Assembly (NCBI GenBank): GCA_025331125.1
Contig: JAOALB010000045.1
Span: 186,001-250,000 of the forward strand
Reading direction: 5' to 3'
From: Mycogone perniciosa
Lineage: Eukaryota; Ascomycota; Sordariomycetes; Hypocreales; Hypocreaceae
Length of the DNA stretch: 64,000 bases
Numbering within the stretch: position 1 is the first letter of the stretch; the number at the start of each line of letters is the position of its first letter. Below, piece after piece: positions 23,351 to 34,642 of this stretch. The notes beneath the pieces were generated by a model. The model was not told where the DNA came from and searched no databases. It saw only the letters and a list, made by a program, of their open reading frames with translations. The position numbers and the translations under genes are program-made.

Positions 23351-23926
23351 GAACCAACATAGAACTTGTCATAGAAGCTATGGTGTCACTCTCTATAAGA
23401 CACTGGTAAGATACACCCTTCCCAGGAATATACTTTTCATGTGTGTATTTTGCTAATTCTTCACACAAATACGAAGCACTGCTTTCGCTATACAAAATGA
23501 TACGGTGCTTCGGCGCGCCTGTTGGCTGTTTTTCCTTGACACACCCAAACGCCTTCACTTGTAAGATATAGCCTTCCAAGGATGTACTTATTACGTATAG
23601 ACAAAGAAAGTCCAGAATGCATCGATAATTCCACTCTGGTATTTCTTTTTCATTGTTCCCAACATTGAACTGAAATGATAAAGGGATTCATTCATGCTCG
23701 ACTACTTGGCAACCCGCATCCGGCTGAAGGCTTACGACCGCGCAAATGAACAAACGAACGAGTTCACCAAGACCGACCTAGAATCGATCATAAGTAGAGT
23801 GTAACTGCTGCTGTGAATCTCACATTGGAAATCACGACATCATCAAGCCTTCTCAACAATATCATCACCCTTCGCATCTATCAACAATCTATATTGCAGT
23901 TCTATTACCCACGAACCATCTCCAAC

Positions 23927-24928
23927 ATGGCTTTCCAATCCATTTCACTAAACTCCTGGCTCATCGGGGGCCAGTTTGTACTTGAAAGAAGCTGGGTTGT
24001 CTTCGGACAACCGCCTTCTGGATATACATTCCAAGGCCCTTACGGCGCCTATTATACGCTTTCCCCAGCAACCATACCACTGCCCGAGGTCAGACCGTTT
24101 ACCAAGGACATCCAGATCACCACCCACTATCAGGTTGACAAAAATTGGCTTGCTGGTGCATGGCAAATTGGAGATTTCGTCATCCATCTTTCTTTTGCTT
24201 ACCCAGACCGCACTCGAGAGCCTGTAACTCTAGAGTGGTTAAGCCAGAAGAAATTGAGCTTCGCCGTGCCCAAGATGATCTACCTTGCTGTGCAGGGTGA
24301 AATGGAAATCTGGGTTGTGGCTCGAATCCCCGGGAAAAGACTCTGGGACCTCTGGCCGACTCTCAGGGAGGACGAAAAAAACTACTTTGTTCAAGCCGTG
24401 AGCAAGATCTACAAAGAACTCTCGCAATTCCGCGCGAGCTACATTGGTGATGTCGATGGGAGACTGTCAACTCGTATCTCGCCCTATATCAAAGCCTCGG
24501 ATGACGGTGCAGATCCAGAGCAACGGAACCTCATTCGGCAGTGCGAAGAAATCGGGATGCAATGCGACACATTCATGTTCACCCATCTGACCATATGCCT
24601 ATACAACATCATTGTCCGGACTGACAATAAGGCAAAGACCGCCATACAACGTGCCCTATCCCAAGAGAGGGCTCCCACACCGGATGAGCCTCTGATTGAG
24701 ATTGTAAGCTGGGGGGAAGTTGGGTTTGTGCCCTTGGAATGGATTGCAACTAACGCTTTGCGTTGCTACAACTGTTCCCTTGCGCCTACACATAACCGAG
24801 ATTTCCAGAAGAGGCTCATGAAACAGATGGAGATTGACGGTATGCCAAATTTGAGGGCGAAATGCGATGCATTGCGCGATAAGGTGATTGGGGGAAATGA
24901 GGCAAAGAGATCGAAGGGACAGATTTAA
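23927..24928 (+). CDS. Fungal APH-fold (phosphotransferase-like) protein lacking catalytic aspartates
   Basis: Single exon, 333 residues from MAFQSISLNSWLIGG; the frame is open upstream but has no earlier ATG in good context. The middle matches the pattern of fungal aminoglycoside-phosphotransferase/choline-kinase-like proteins: TLEWLSQKKLSFAVPKMIYL, VVARIPGKRLWDLWPTL, KIYKELSQFRASYIGDVDG. The Brenner-type catalytic motif, normally HGDLxxxN, reads FTHLTICLYNIIV (His220, Asn227, no Asp). The metal-binding Asp of the following I(I/V)DW motif is Ser261 (EIVSWGEVGFVPLEWI). Residues needed for phosphotransfer are therefore missing, which suggests a pseudokinase or a gene in decay. The frame is intact over its whole length. 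The P450 gene lies 1.1 kb downstream on the same strand. Confidence 0.65.
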   Translation: MAFQSISLNSWLIGGQFVLERSWVVFGQPPSGYTFQGPYGAYYTLSPATIPLPEVRPFTKDIQITTHYQVDKNWLAGAWQIGDFVIHLSFAYPDRTREPVTLEWLSQKKLSFAVPKMIYLAVQGEMEIWVVARIPGKRLWDLWPTLREDEKNYFVQAVSKIYKELSQFRASYIGDVDGRLSTRISPYIKASDDGADPEQRNLIRQCEEIGMQCDTFMFTHLTICLYNIIVRTDNKAKTAIQRALSQERAPTPDEPLIEIVSWGEVGFVPLEWIATNALRCYNCSLAPTHNRDFQKRLMKQMEIDGMPNLRAKCDALRDKVIGGNEAKRSKGQI

Positions 24929-26033
24929 TCGCGGACTAGAAGTATGTACTCGTAAGTCCAGGCATCACAGGCATCAAACGCAGACGTGGGGATGGGGGAA
25001 AGGGAATAAATAGCCATGAGCTTTTGTTGAATACACCAAGATATGAGAATATGTAAACTGCTTTACTTTCATGTATACTCGTAGGGTGTTTTCATTAATT
25101 CTTTAATCATTGCGGAGTGATTGTTGAGAAATGGAAGGCCGATTTTCATCAGCTCGTTTGTGTCAGTTGCCACGGACTGACTAGTATCCGCAAAGATGTT
25201 TCGGCAAGTTTATTTCCCGGCCTGGACTGGAGCAAGCTGAGGGTTGCCCGGCTTGTCGACCGTTCGAACGTTTCTAGATCTGGACACAATTCTGGTGGTC
25301 ATGGGCGTTAGGCTATACCACTTCAAGAAGGTTCAGGCGTTCATCAGGCCGTCAATCATCTTCTATACTCCTTTAGGGCGGTAGTCGTGGAGGATGCCGC
25401 GCCGGAAGCTGACGTTTCCATGGCTAGGGCGTCTGCTAGTGAGCGCGAAAGCGGTCTGTGAGGGCGGGAGAAGAATGTGGAAAGGCAGGGTATTATTGCT
25501 TTGTACGGAATACTCCGCACGGATTCGGAAAATTAAATCATCCTCGCCAGCCCAAGAAATGATTTGCTGGGGACGCGACTCAAGGGTCGGTCGATATTTG
25601 ACAGGCTAAGAGCCGGAGATGGCTCCTCCCGAGCGCCTCTCGCAGGTTCGGCCTGTTTCAGACGGCGTCAAAGGCAGGCAAAGCAAGGCAAGCCAGGTGT
25701 TTCAATTCCTTTTCACCATGCGCTTAATCAAGTTAATACTTCCAAGGCTTTTTAAGTCTTGGCCGTTCCCACTAATTCCAGCTCTCCCGCGCAGCACCTG
25801 TCAAGAGTCCTCCATCCTGCAAGAGACGGGAAGATCTGATCCATCGTTATCATCATCGTCCGCTTCCCCGGATCTGCGGCTATATCGGTTTCATTCTTCA
25901 AATAAGCCATTGATCTGGAGATCCGGCAACGTTCTTGTTCTCAACTCGCATGGCTTAAATCATTTGGCCAGTCCTTGAACATCCCAACCCACCAGCTGCC
26001 CACAGCAGCAGCAGCAGCATTTCCGTCATCGCC
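24929..26033. other. Intergenic before the P450 gene
   Basis: About 1.1 kb. Short frames at 25117-25311 and 25619-25978 lack motifs. A GTACGGAATACTCCGCAC stretch lies near 25504. A CAG/GCA repeat (about 26004-26018) sits directly before the P450 start codon. Confidence 0.5.
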
Positions 26034-27754
26034 ATGGAAAACGAAACCGTTGCCGTGCCGATACAGACAGCCTTGGATTCGTCTTTATTCTTCGGCTTGT
26101 GGGGCACTCGATCGGGCTATTACGTCGCCATTGCCGCCATCCTCCTAACCGCCTGGCTATTAACACCAAAGTCACAATCTCACAAGCTTGGCGTCCCATT
26201 CTACAAAGCGCCAAAGAAGAAATGGATATTTGATGCTGAGACTCTGATCAAAGACAGCTATCAAAGGGTTTGTTCTACCATCTCCCCAGCACTGGGCGTC
26301 CATTACTAACCTCGTTGGGTAGTTCAAAGACCAAGTCTACCAGATTAAGGGAACAGAAGGCGTTCAAGTCCTGGTGCCGTCGAAATATGTAGCTGAGCTC
26401 AAGGGTCTACCCGAAGATGTTCTAAGTGCCACTGCGGCCGTCGCTGATGTGAGCATATGCCCTCAGCTCACTCATTGATCAGATCTGACAAATGCACCTC
26501 AGGCCTTGCAAAGCAAATACACCAAATTCAACCCTGGGCATAATGGAGATCTGCTGTCTCTGGTTGTGAGGACACGACTGACTCAAAACCTGGCACAACT
26601 TATCCCACGGCTTAAGGGCGAGCTGGAGTACGTCGTGGGCACCGAGTTCCCCGCATGCGATGACTGGACACCGGTGAAATGGCAACCCTTTGGACTGCGC
26701 GCCATCGCTCGACTAAGTGGCCTTGCTTTTGTTGGACCCTCGATCAACCGCCAGGAACAGTGGATGGATGCGACCATCAATTTTGCCATCCACGTCTTCA
26801 CGGCCATTGTTAAGCTACAGTTCATACCGGAATGGGCGCGCCCAATAGGCCAGTATTTTGTGACGGATCTGCAGAAGATACGCCAAGATATTGAGGTGGC
26901 GAAGGAAATGCTAAAGCCACTGCTGGAGGAGAGACTGCGCGACATGGAGTTGTCGACCTCTTATGAAGCGCCGAATGACTTAATGCAGTGGCTGATTGAA
27001 GCTCTGCCGGAGGGCGAGAAGGCGGATGTGCAAATACAGGCTGAGCTACAGCTTATCCTATCAGCCGCTTCTATTCACTCAGTCAACAACTTTGTTTTTG
27101 AATGCATGTGTGACCTGGCAGCACACCCCGATGTACAGGCCGAACTGAGAGAGGAAGCACACCAGATCCTAGAGACAGAGAGCGGCTGGCTAAGAAAAGA
27201 CAACATGGCCAGACTGAAAAAGATGGACAGTTTTATGAAGGAGGTGCAACGACTGCGTGGAAACATAAGTAAGTCATCTGCGGTGATTTTTCTCATCGCC
27301 TAGACATAATCCAACTAACATCGCTGCAGCATCCTTCATCCGCAAGGTCATGAAGCCCATATCTCTTTCAGACGGCACCCAGTTGCCTGCCGGAACCAAG
27401 GTAATCGCGCCACAGGCTGGCATGTCGTTCGATGAGCGATTCTTCACCGACCCCGAGGAGTTTGACGCCCTGCGATTCTACCGCATGCGACACGAGTCAT
27501 CCGAGGCCAACAACCGCTGGCAGTTTACAACCCTCAGCGACAACAACATGAATTTTGGTGCTGGAAAACACGCTTGCCCCGGGCGATTCTTCGCCTCGAA
27601 TGAGGCCAAACTCATTTTGGGGTATTTCCTCATTAACTATGACATAAGGTTGAAGAAGGGCGAAACGAGGCCAATGCCCATGGCTATGGTTATGAGCAAG
27701 TTTCCGAGTCCAGATGTCGAGCTCGAGTTTCGACGGCGATCGCTGGTTGAGTAA
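26034..27754 (+). CDS. Cytochrome P450 monooxygenase
   Basis: Four exons, 26034-26267, 26323-26448, 26503-27268 and 27330-27754, encode 516 residues. Introns are 54-61 bp. An N-terminal membrane anchor (YYVAIAAILLTAWLL, about residues 29-43) targets it to the ER. The K-helix ExxR is EVQR in MKEVQRLRGN. The meander is FTDPEEFDALRFYRMR. The heme loop is NFGAGKHACPGRFFA with axial Cys458, followed by the L-helix NEAKLILGYFLINYD. The I-helix reads LILSAASIHSVNNFVFECMC, where the usual (A/G)GxxT oxygen-activation motif is not canonical (Ser in place of Thr). The heme-loop style resembles fungal secondary-metabolism P450s such as the CYP68/CYP503 groups, but I cannot assign a family. No synthase or cyclase gene is nearby, so this is a lone P450. 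Confidence 0.9.
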
Positions 27755-28415
27755 GAAGAAGAGACTAGACGTTCTGGCAACGCACTTGCGAACCTACCTA
27801 CATAATACCTCGGCTACATACAACACAATTATGGAATGCGGATGGGAGCTTGGGACACCTAGGGTGGGTTCCAATAACGACGATTCATGAATGAGGATCT
27901 CGGTTGGTGGGGTTTGGGACAGGGTTGTCTATGAACGAATGTACTAAAGGATAGGGGGGATGATACTAAACATGAGATATAGTAGTACAGGCGTTATACA
28001 CCTGGTTGGTCTTGTATTCAAAAGCTTAAATACCCACCAGTATAAGGAATGAGTAATGCTATTCACACAGATAGTCCATGCACCACCCGCAACAATCTCC
28101 CCGCAGCCCCTTACACCATACAACCGAAATACTACTGCACCAATAGGTAATACAACAATACATCGAATAACAGATCTTCGGTATCCCTTCTATCTGCTCT
28201 ATAATACAAAATCTCCCTAGGCCGGCTATTCTTCTAGCTGTATGTAAAACTCGTCTTCAATCCCTAGGTTGCCCTTTCTCTCTCCCTGCGACTGCTGCAT
28301 TGGTTATGTAACAGTTGTATATGTTGTTTAATATCAACTCTACCTCCGCTGCTGCTGCTGTTGGAGATTTTTGGCAATTGTCACCGTACCAGCTGACACG
28401 AGGTCGACGCCTAGT

Positions 28416-28436
28416 CACGTGAACTCCGATCACGTG
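28416..28436. promoter_or_regulatory. Paired CACGTG (E-box) sites
   Basis: Two CACGTG hexamers at 28416-28421 and 28431-28436 start 15 bp apart, in a TCACGTG-like context. CACGTG is the core for fungal bHLH proteins. No start codon is close, so function is speculative. Confidence 0.4.
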
Positions 28437-31211
28437 CCCACGCGCCAACGCGTATCCTGTAGCTATACGGAGTAGCTTCTCGTACGAAGTACTCGTAGAG
28501 CTCGAGGGAATAGAATTACTCAAGAATTAATGGTATTTTGTTGCTTTGCATAAAATAAACACAACTGTCCCATTACAGCTGTCCCCTATAGAAGATATCC
28601 TTAATTCCATCGTGTTATGACATTAAATTTTCATTTTTGTGGTAGCTGCCAAGCAAAAAGGCTGAGTGGAGACCCTTGTGGACGAAAATGTTGCCTCTAG
28701 AGGCTGCTGTGGAATTCCACCCATGTTATACATATCAGAAGCTGCGAGTCCTCCCAACTGCTGGTGATGTAAGGTCCCAAAAGTTTGCGACCACACCCCA
28801 ACATTCCACCAAAGGTCACGAAAACGCATGCTTTGAGAAAATTGATTAATGAGTCTAGGAGATACTTAGACACATGAATATAGGTTAAAATATATCTAAA
28901 TAGCTAGATTACAGTATTGAGGCTATAATATAATTTTAAATATTTCCTATCCTACAGCTGTTGGGGGGTCAAAGTTGGGCAAAAATCTCCCCATACAAAA
29001 ATTAGTAGTAGCTAGCGCAAATTATCTGATCATCTTATCAATCCATCTAATCTCCTTTCCCTCCTTTGCGGAGTGATCTTACATGTGTTGAGCTGCCGCC
29101 GACTTCGGACCTTGCCCAACAGACCGGGATGTTGCATCTGATAATTTTTCTTGGGTTGCGACATTAATCTTGTTTCTACGTCATTCCACGGGCCAAGGGG
29201 AGGGGGGAAAGCGAACCTCGGGCGGCAACCTCTGTATGGTTGCAGATGCTAACCGAGCTTGATGCCCAAGTCCATGGCGTCCACAGCACTTGGGGCGGAT
29301 GCATGTACTTATGGCAGCCAAGTGAAGCCATCACAGCTGAGGATAATACGGGTTGATACCAAGACACTTTCTCCATCGTATCTCGTATCTGCCTGATGCT
29401 TTGTCTGATCTCCATCTGATAAGATTTTTTCATCAGCACTATATACTACTCTGTACTTCATACGAAGTACTATTTATTGCTTTTCCCGAGGCATACCGTT
29501 TTTGTGGATGCACGTCATTACGAAACCCACCCACCCCCAAGCAAGGTATGGCCAGTCTTCAAGCTTGGTCCAGCGCCTCGTTCCTGGATTCAGCCCTCGG
29601 CAATCCCCAAATGAGTGGACTCTGTGGCTATGCCCTACCTACAAGCTTCGTAAACAGCAGCTAAAGCTTTATTTTGGATGCCGATTTCTTCTTAAAATCA
29701 TGGCCCCCTGAGAGGCGATTCGCCATTCTCTTGGGACCAAGAAAGTCTTGCAAGATGAAAATTGATTGCCTTGGGCGTTCGATCAAAGCTGGTCAGGATA
29801 CAAAGTACTCCGTAGTGCCTATGTACTCGTGTCGTCTTCTCTAGAGATCACTCCTCTCGCCTTGATACGAATACTAATGTCATGTTCGGTTTCCGGAATT
29901 CTCCTCCATCACCGAGTCCAAAATCTCCCAGGAAAAGGGGTCAACAGGCCAAGTATTCTTCAATTACTACGGAGTAGTACCAATACTATTGCAATAATGT
30001 TGACGTACTCCGCGAATTGCCCTTTTATTCCCCACAATCATTTAATCCATTGATTCCTGTCGTGACACGCAATGCTCTATGGTCCATTATCAGAACCACA
30101 TATGCTCAGGGGTTAACACGAATAAGAGGTACCACTCCACTGGGCCACAAAGGTTTGATGAAGTTTCACTGGCCTCATTAATTATCCAATTTTGTTTTGT
30201 TTCTTGAATTAGTATTGGTTTCTCGTTGAGATGTGCATCGCTCATATTGTGTTGTTGCTTGGGTGAGAAATCTCCCAGTGGTCTGACGCCTCGCCATCTG
30301 AGCTCCAAGTTGCCATGGTTTCTGTGTAAGCCGAGAAACGGACGGAACCTGGTTCGTGAACAAAACGAATACGCATATCCACCCAGTGCTAGAAACACGA
30401 GAAGAGAGTTACCATGCAAACACAAATCTTGATTGGACACTTGCAGGATAGCTAGAGGCATGTCTACCTGGAGATTTGCGTTCTCTGCACAGAGGGGCAG
30501 TTTGACGTGTTGTGCATGTCATGGGTGCATTAGTAAACACTATTCGTGGCGACATGTCAATGGACAAGACGAAGGTCGTGACATGACTATTCCTGATGTT
30601 TATCCACTACCTCGACAAGAGGAACTTGTTGCGTCCTGTGTGGCGCACATGCATGACTATGGTGGACACCGGATCGTTCTTCTACCAGCTCCTGGTTCAC
30701 CCGCGCTTCCAATACAGATTTACCATGGTAGCCCATCGCAGAAATGATCTTCGAGGACGACTTTTATATCTTGGTCAAGATCATCTCGATACGGTAATTT
30801 TAATTTTCACGCATAAATCGGGCATGAATCCATCATGTATCATGGGATCCCACTGAAAGGTGTTAATCGACGATCTTCCTCTTCAGCGACAGTTGCAACA
30901 GGGCTGCGCTCTGTCATCATTAGAAGAGGCGATAAGATGTAAGTGATCAAGGTCACATCCGAATAAGCAGATGCGTCTTTTTTGGGTCCTGCCTAGCCCA
31001 TCGGGCGCAAGAGAAGTCACAGATACGGATTGCATGGCTTTAATGCTCATTTCCATCACTGCCCAAGCGCCCGACTCTCAGTCCATCGCCCCCATTTCCG
31101 CTCCCTTCATCTGAACTACATGTGCTGCATTGCAATATACAGTCAAGTCGGACCACACCCTCTTCGGCCACCCGGGGGTCGGAGAATAATAAGAGGGCTT
31201 TCCGGTACTTT

Positions 31212-31232
31212 GTACTCCGTAATACTCCGTAC
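31212..31232. repeat. Two adjacent GTACTCCGTA motifs
   Basis: GTACTCCGTA at 31212-31221 and TACTCCGTAC at 31223-31232 lie in direct orientation one base apart. They belong to the dispersed motif family described in the findings. Confidence 0.8.
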
Positions 31233-32158
31233 TCGTATCGACACTAAGCGTGCCTTACGACTCGTGCTCGAGTCTCGGCTAGGACATGGCTTGGAGAACA
31301 GGCCATTATCCGTACTCTGTACTACGTACCATGTGTGCCAAGGATTCATACGACAGCTGTTCGGGCTATATACTCTCGGAGGTCTACGAGTATGTATGTA
31401 ATATTGCATTTTTGGCTGCATATGTACCTATGTGGTAATAAAAGTGGCAATTTGCAAAGTTGTTTGTGGTTGGCTGTCCGCGTATTATGTGCAGATTATG
31501 TACAGATTATGTGCACGGGGCTGACACACTCTGCATGAGGAGTGAAAACAGTTTATCAATCAGCAGCAATAATCAATCTCTCATCATTAGATCATCGTGG
31601 CGTGGCCAAGTAGTAATCGGAGGCAACCGGCGGTCCCCGACTCCACCACCTGCATTGAGCCAGTCAGCGCTAAGCATCGGCCTGGAACAGTGGTAACAAT
31701 ATTTGTACGGCAAATTTGATGCTACTAATCCGCTGAATCAAGCAAAATTGGATCGCTAATGCTGGGTTGTGCGCCTCCGTAGACGGCCGATGTTGGGGCC
31801 TATACGTGGCGTGTTATCTATCTGATGGCTGTTCTCGGCCCACAGGCTTTCCCATCCACTCACCCAAAACCTCGGGACCCCTTCACAGGCCATTTCAACC
31901 TTTTCGAACTCTCCCAACCCAACCGCCAAACCACCAATTCTCCTTGCCATTGTGGTGGCTGGACTTCGTATCAGCGTGCCAATCACTTTCCACGATACTT
32001 CTCATCGATATGCATATGCTGCTGTCCTGAACGCTGATCAACCAACCTGACAACTACTTTTGCGCCATAACTCCCCGCCAACTCTCGCTCAACTCGACCA
32101 CCTCCGACTTCGCGCCGTCACATCGCATTACGCTCTCCCACCACATAGACGGGAAAAA

Positions 32159-34003
32159 ATGATGCAATCGGTGCTAACACAGAATCTGCCCTCGGCCACA
32201 AACGAGGGCATCCCCACAACGCCCAAGGCCGAGTCCATTGCCCCGTCCTTGACCTTCTCCGACGAGTCGGACGACCAGGAAGAGCTCCTCCGTGTTGAAC
32301 AGCCTCGTCAACGGCGTGCGTCGACAAGGCTCATTGCCCAGAATGCCCGGGATATCCAGCGCATTACTGGCGAGACCACCGCCGAGTTTGTCACTCGATG
32401 TTGCGGTGGGGGCTGCTGTTTGATGGGCGGCGCCAGGCCTGCGGGCGTCGAGTACGAAAGAGTTGCTCTGCCTAACAACGAGGCATACCGATCCCTCAAG
32501 CTCAAGATTGGCGAGATCCCGGCTGTCTTGACCAAGATTGTGGAACTGCCTGAGAAGACAGTTTCCTTCAATCCTGTCCCCAGACCCGCCAGCCCCTCTT
32601 CCCCCACCGACTCTGCCATCTCGCTCGAATCCTCCTCTTCCCAGCAGCCCCCTGCTACCGAGTCGGACAATATCTCTTTCGACCAACAGTTCAGGGCTGT
32701 TGATATGTCCATTCAACCCCCGCGATTCGTCCAGCCTCATCCTCCCTACCATGTCTATCCTGCCAGAATTCATGCCGCGCGGGAGCTGACCAAGCCTGGT
32801 GCGGAGAAGCGCACATACCACTTCGACCTCGACATTACCGATTATCCTGATGAGGAGGGTAGTGAGTTCAAGGTTGGAGGAGCCATTGGCGTCATGGCAC
32901 CCAACTCCGAGGACGTCGTAGAAGATATCCTTGATGCACTTATGGTGCCGCGCTTCCTGCGCGACAAGCCCGTGTTGATGAAGACCACCAACGGACGGTG
33001 GCCTACTGTCTGGGGAGACGATAAGCCGCGGGAACTAGTCACTACACGCCGCGCTCTTCTCAAGTGGTGCACCGATCTCCAGTCATATCCCCCAACCAAG
33101 CCCCTTCTCCGAGTCCTGGCCGAGCATGCCACGGCGGAAAACGAGAGGAAGATTCTCACATTCCTCTGTTCCGCCGAGGGCCAGGGCGCCTTCTGCGACG
33201 TCCGTACTGGACCGCACATCTCCATCTCCCAGCTACTGCATGCCTTCCCCAGCTCACATCCCCCGCTGGACGAGCTCCTCTCGACAATGCAGCAGCTTAT
33301 GCCGCGTTTTTACTCGCTCTCCAACGACCCGCACGATTCATTCCAGACCCGTGACCAGAAGCAGCACCGCCTCGTTGAGATTGCAGTGACGGTTCATGAG
33401 ACCGACGACTGGCGCACAGGATCCCGTACCGGTGTGGGATCGGGCTTTTTCGAGAGACAAGCTCGACGCTTCTTGCAGGCCCAAGAGGCGGGGGAGAAAC
33501 TGGATGTCTATATCCCCATGTTCAAGGGCTTGATGGCGAACCCATTGGCCACCCAATTCAATGCCGAGGGCCCGATGCTCCTGATTGGAGCCGGCGTGGG
33601 TATTGCTCCGTTCCGAGGCTTCGTGCAACGGCGGCTAAAGCAGGCCAACTGCGCCAACAAGGTGTGGGTATTGCAAGGCATTCGTGACTCGCTGGTGGAC
33701 GAGATTTACAGCGGCGAGTGGGGCGTTCATGAAGACGAGGTCAAGCGAGTTGTCCAGAGCCGCCGCGGCGAGGGCAGATACGTGCAAGAGGAAGTCCGCC
33801 ACCAGTCTGATCTGGTGTGGGAAATTGCCAATGCCGTCGACGGCCGCATCTTTGTCTGTGGTAGCTCCAAAGGCATGGGCGAGGGAGTTGAGGAGGCCCT
33901 GGTTGATGTCGCCATGGCCAAGGGTAACCTTGAGCGCGAGGAGGCACGAAACTACTGGCAGCTGAAGAAAGAAGCCGGGCAGTACATTGCCGAGACGTGG
34001 TAA
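32159..34003 (+). CDS. CPR/sulfite-reductase-like FAD-NADPH oxidoreductase without flavodoxin domain
   Basis: Single exon, 614 residues from the first of two adjacent ATGs; upstream in-frame sequence is leader-like. The N-terminal 230 residues are Ser/Pro-rich and hold CCGGGCCLMGG (about residues 81-91). The rest is an FNR module of the diflavin type: a connecting/FAD domain (YHVYPARIHAARELT, KVGGAIGVMAPNSEDVV), FAD-binding RFYSLSN (about 383-389), GVGSGFFERQARRFL, then NADPH-binding LIGAGVGIAPFRGFVQRRL (about 475-493), VWVLQGIRDSLVD, VCGSSKGMGEGVEEAL and a terminal aromatic (AETW) like the stacking Trp of cytochrome P450 reductase. No FMN flavodoxin domain precedes it, so electrons must go to a separate or unknown acceptor. 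It may be soluble; no transmembrane segment is evident. Confidence 0.8.
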   Translation: MMQSVLTQNLPSATNEGIPTTPKAESIAPSLTFSDESDDQEELLRVEQPRQRRASTRLIAQNARDIQRITGETTAEFVTRCCGGGCCLMGGARPAGVEYERVALPNNEAYRSLKLKIGEIPAVLTKIVELPEKTVSFNPVPRPASPSSPTDSAISLESSSSQQPPATESDNISFDQQFRAVDMSIQPPRFVQPHPPYHVYPARIHAARELTKPGAEKRTYHFDLDITDYPDEEGSEFKVGGAIGVMAPNSEDVVEDILDALMVPRFLRDKPVLMKTTNGRWPTVWGDDKPRELVTTRRALLKWCTDLQSYPPTKPLLRVLAEHATAENERKILTFLCSAEGQGAFCDVRTGPHISISQLLHAFPSSHPPLDELLSTMQQLMPRFYSLSNDPHDSFQTRDQKQHRLVEIAVTVHETDDWRTGSRTGVGSGFFERQARRFLQAQEAGEKLDVYIPMFKGLMANPLATQFNAEGPMLLIGAGVGIAPFRGFVQRRLKQANCANKVWVLQGIRDSLVDEIYSGEWGVHEDEVKRVVQSRRGEGRYVQEEVRHQSDLVWEIANAVDGRIFVCGSSKGMGEGVEEALVDVAMAKGNLEREEARNYWQLKKEAGQYIAETW

Positions 34004-34624
34004 CCACTGACACGTCTTATTTCATTTATCCTTTCATTTACTGTTTCTATCTCTGCATTTGAAGGCAAGACACAAAAGACGGAAATCACATCGAACCCTC
34101 GCTTTCGGGGCTGGACGGGCTATGCATGCTACTAGAAAGACCAACGCGGCGCAAGCATATCGAGGGGAACGAGTGCAGAGAACATCATGGGTATGGAGTC
34201 ACGGAATTGAATGAACGTTGTGTGTGAATTACCCCCCAAAAAAACAAGTGCCCCTTGACAAGAAGTTCAAAAGGCGCGATGGGCAACACAGGCGCAACGG
34301 ATATTGATGAAACAAGCGTCACACTTGGTGATAGAGTGGTATATGTACCGAATATTCTATCAAAATGTACTTCGTACATATCTTTTATTTATTATATGGT
34401 AGCCAAACTGCTCCAAATTGAGCAATGTAGCGAACCACATACCTAGTATGACATACCTAGTGTGATATAGTTCGAAATAGTGAATGAAACCAGCACTCAC
34501 CGCCGGAGACTTTTGCAATCTCTTGTCTTCATCAAAGGCTTTATGAAGCTACCGAACGGAGGGTCGGCATCCAGAGCCATGTCCTACCTCCGCTCCGTTT
34601 CCGTTCCTAAGAAATATGCAGCAG

Positions 34625-34642
34625 GTACTCCGTACGGAGTAC
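34625..34642. repeat. Perfect 18-bp palindrome GTACTCCGTACGGAGTAC
   Basis: Two opposite copies of the dispersed motif overlap at the shared GTAC, giving a perfect inverted repeat. A variant (TACGAAGTA, 34653-34661) follows 10 bp later. Confidence 0.9.

Larger units (their letters stand above)
27755..32158. other. Gene-poor region, 4.4 kb
   Basis: No credible gene on either strand. Frames of up to 123 codons (30090-30461, 31030-31401) have no motif. It is locally AT-rich (28860-28960), with paired CACGTG sites at 28416-28436 and several TACGGAGTAC-family motifs (28466, 28482, 29805, 29968, 31212-31232). A decayed transposon cannot be excluded by eye. I saw no terminal repeats or transposase motif. 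Confidence 0.5.

Noticed and set aside
25117..25311. Short frame after the APH-like gene as a possible small protein
   Set aside because: Only 64 codons, starts in the 3' region of the preceding gene, no motif.
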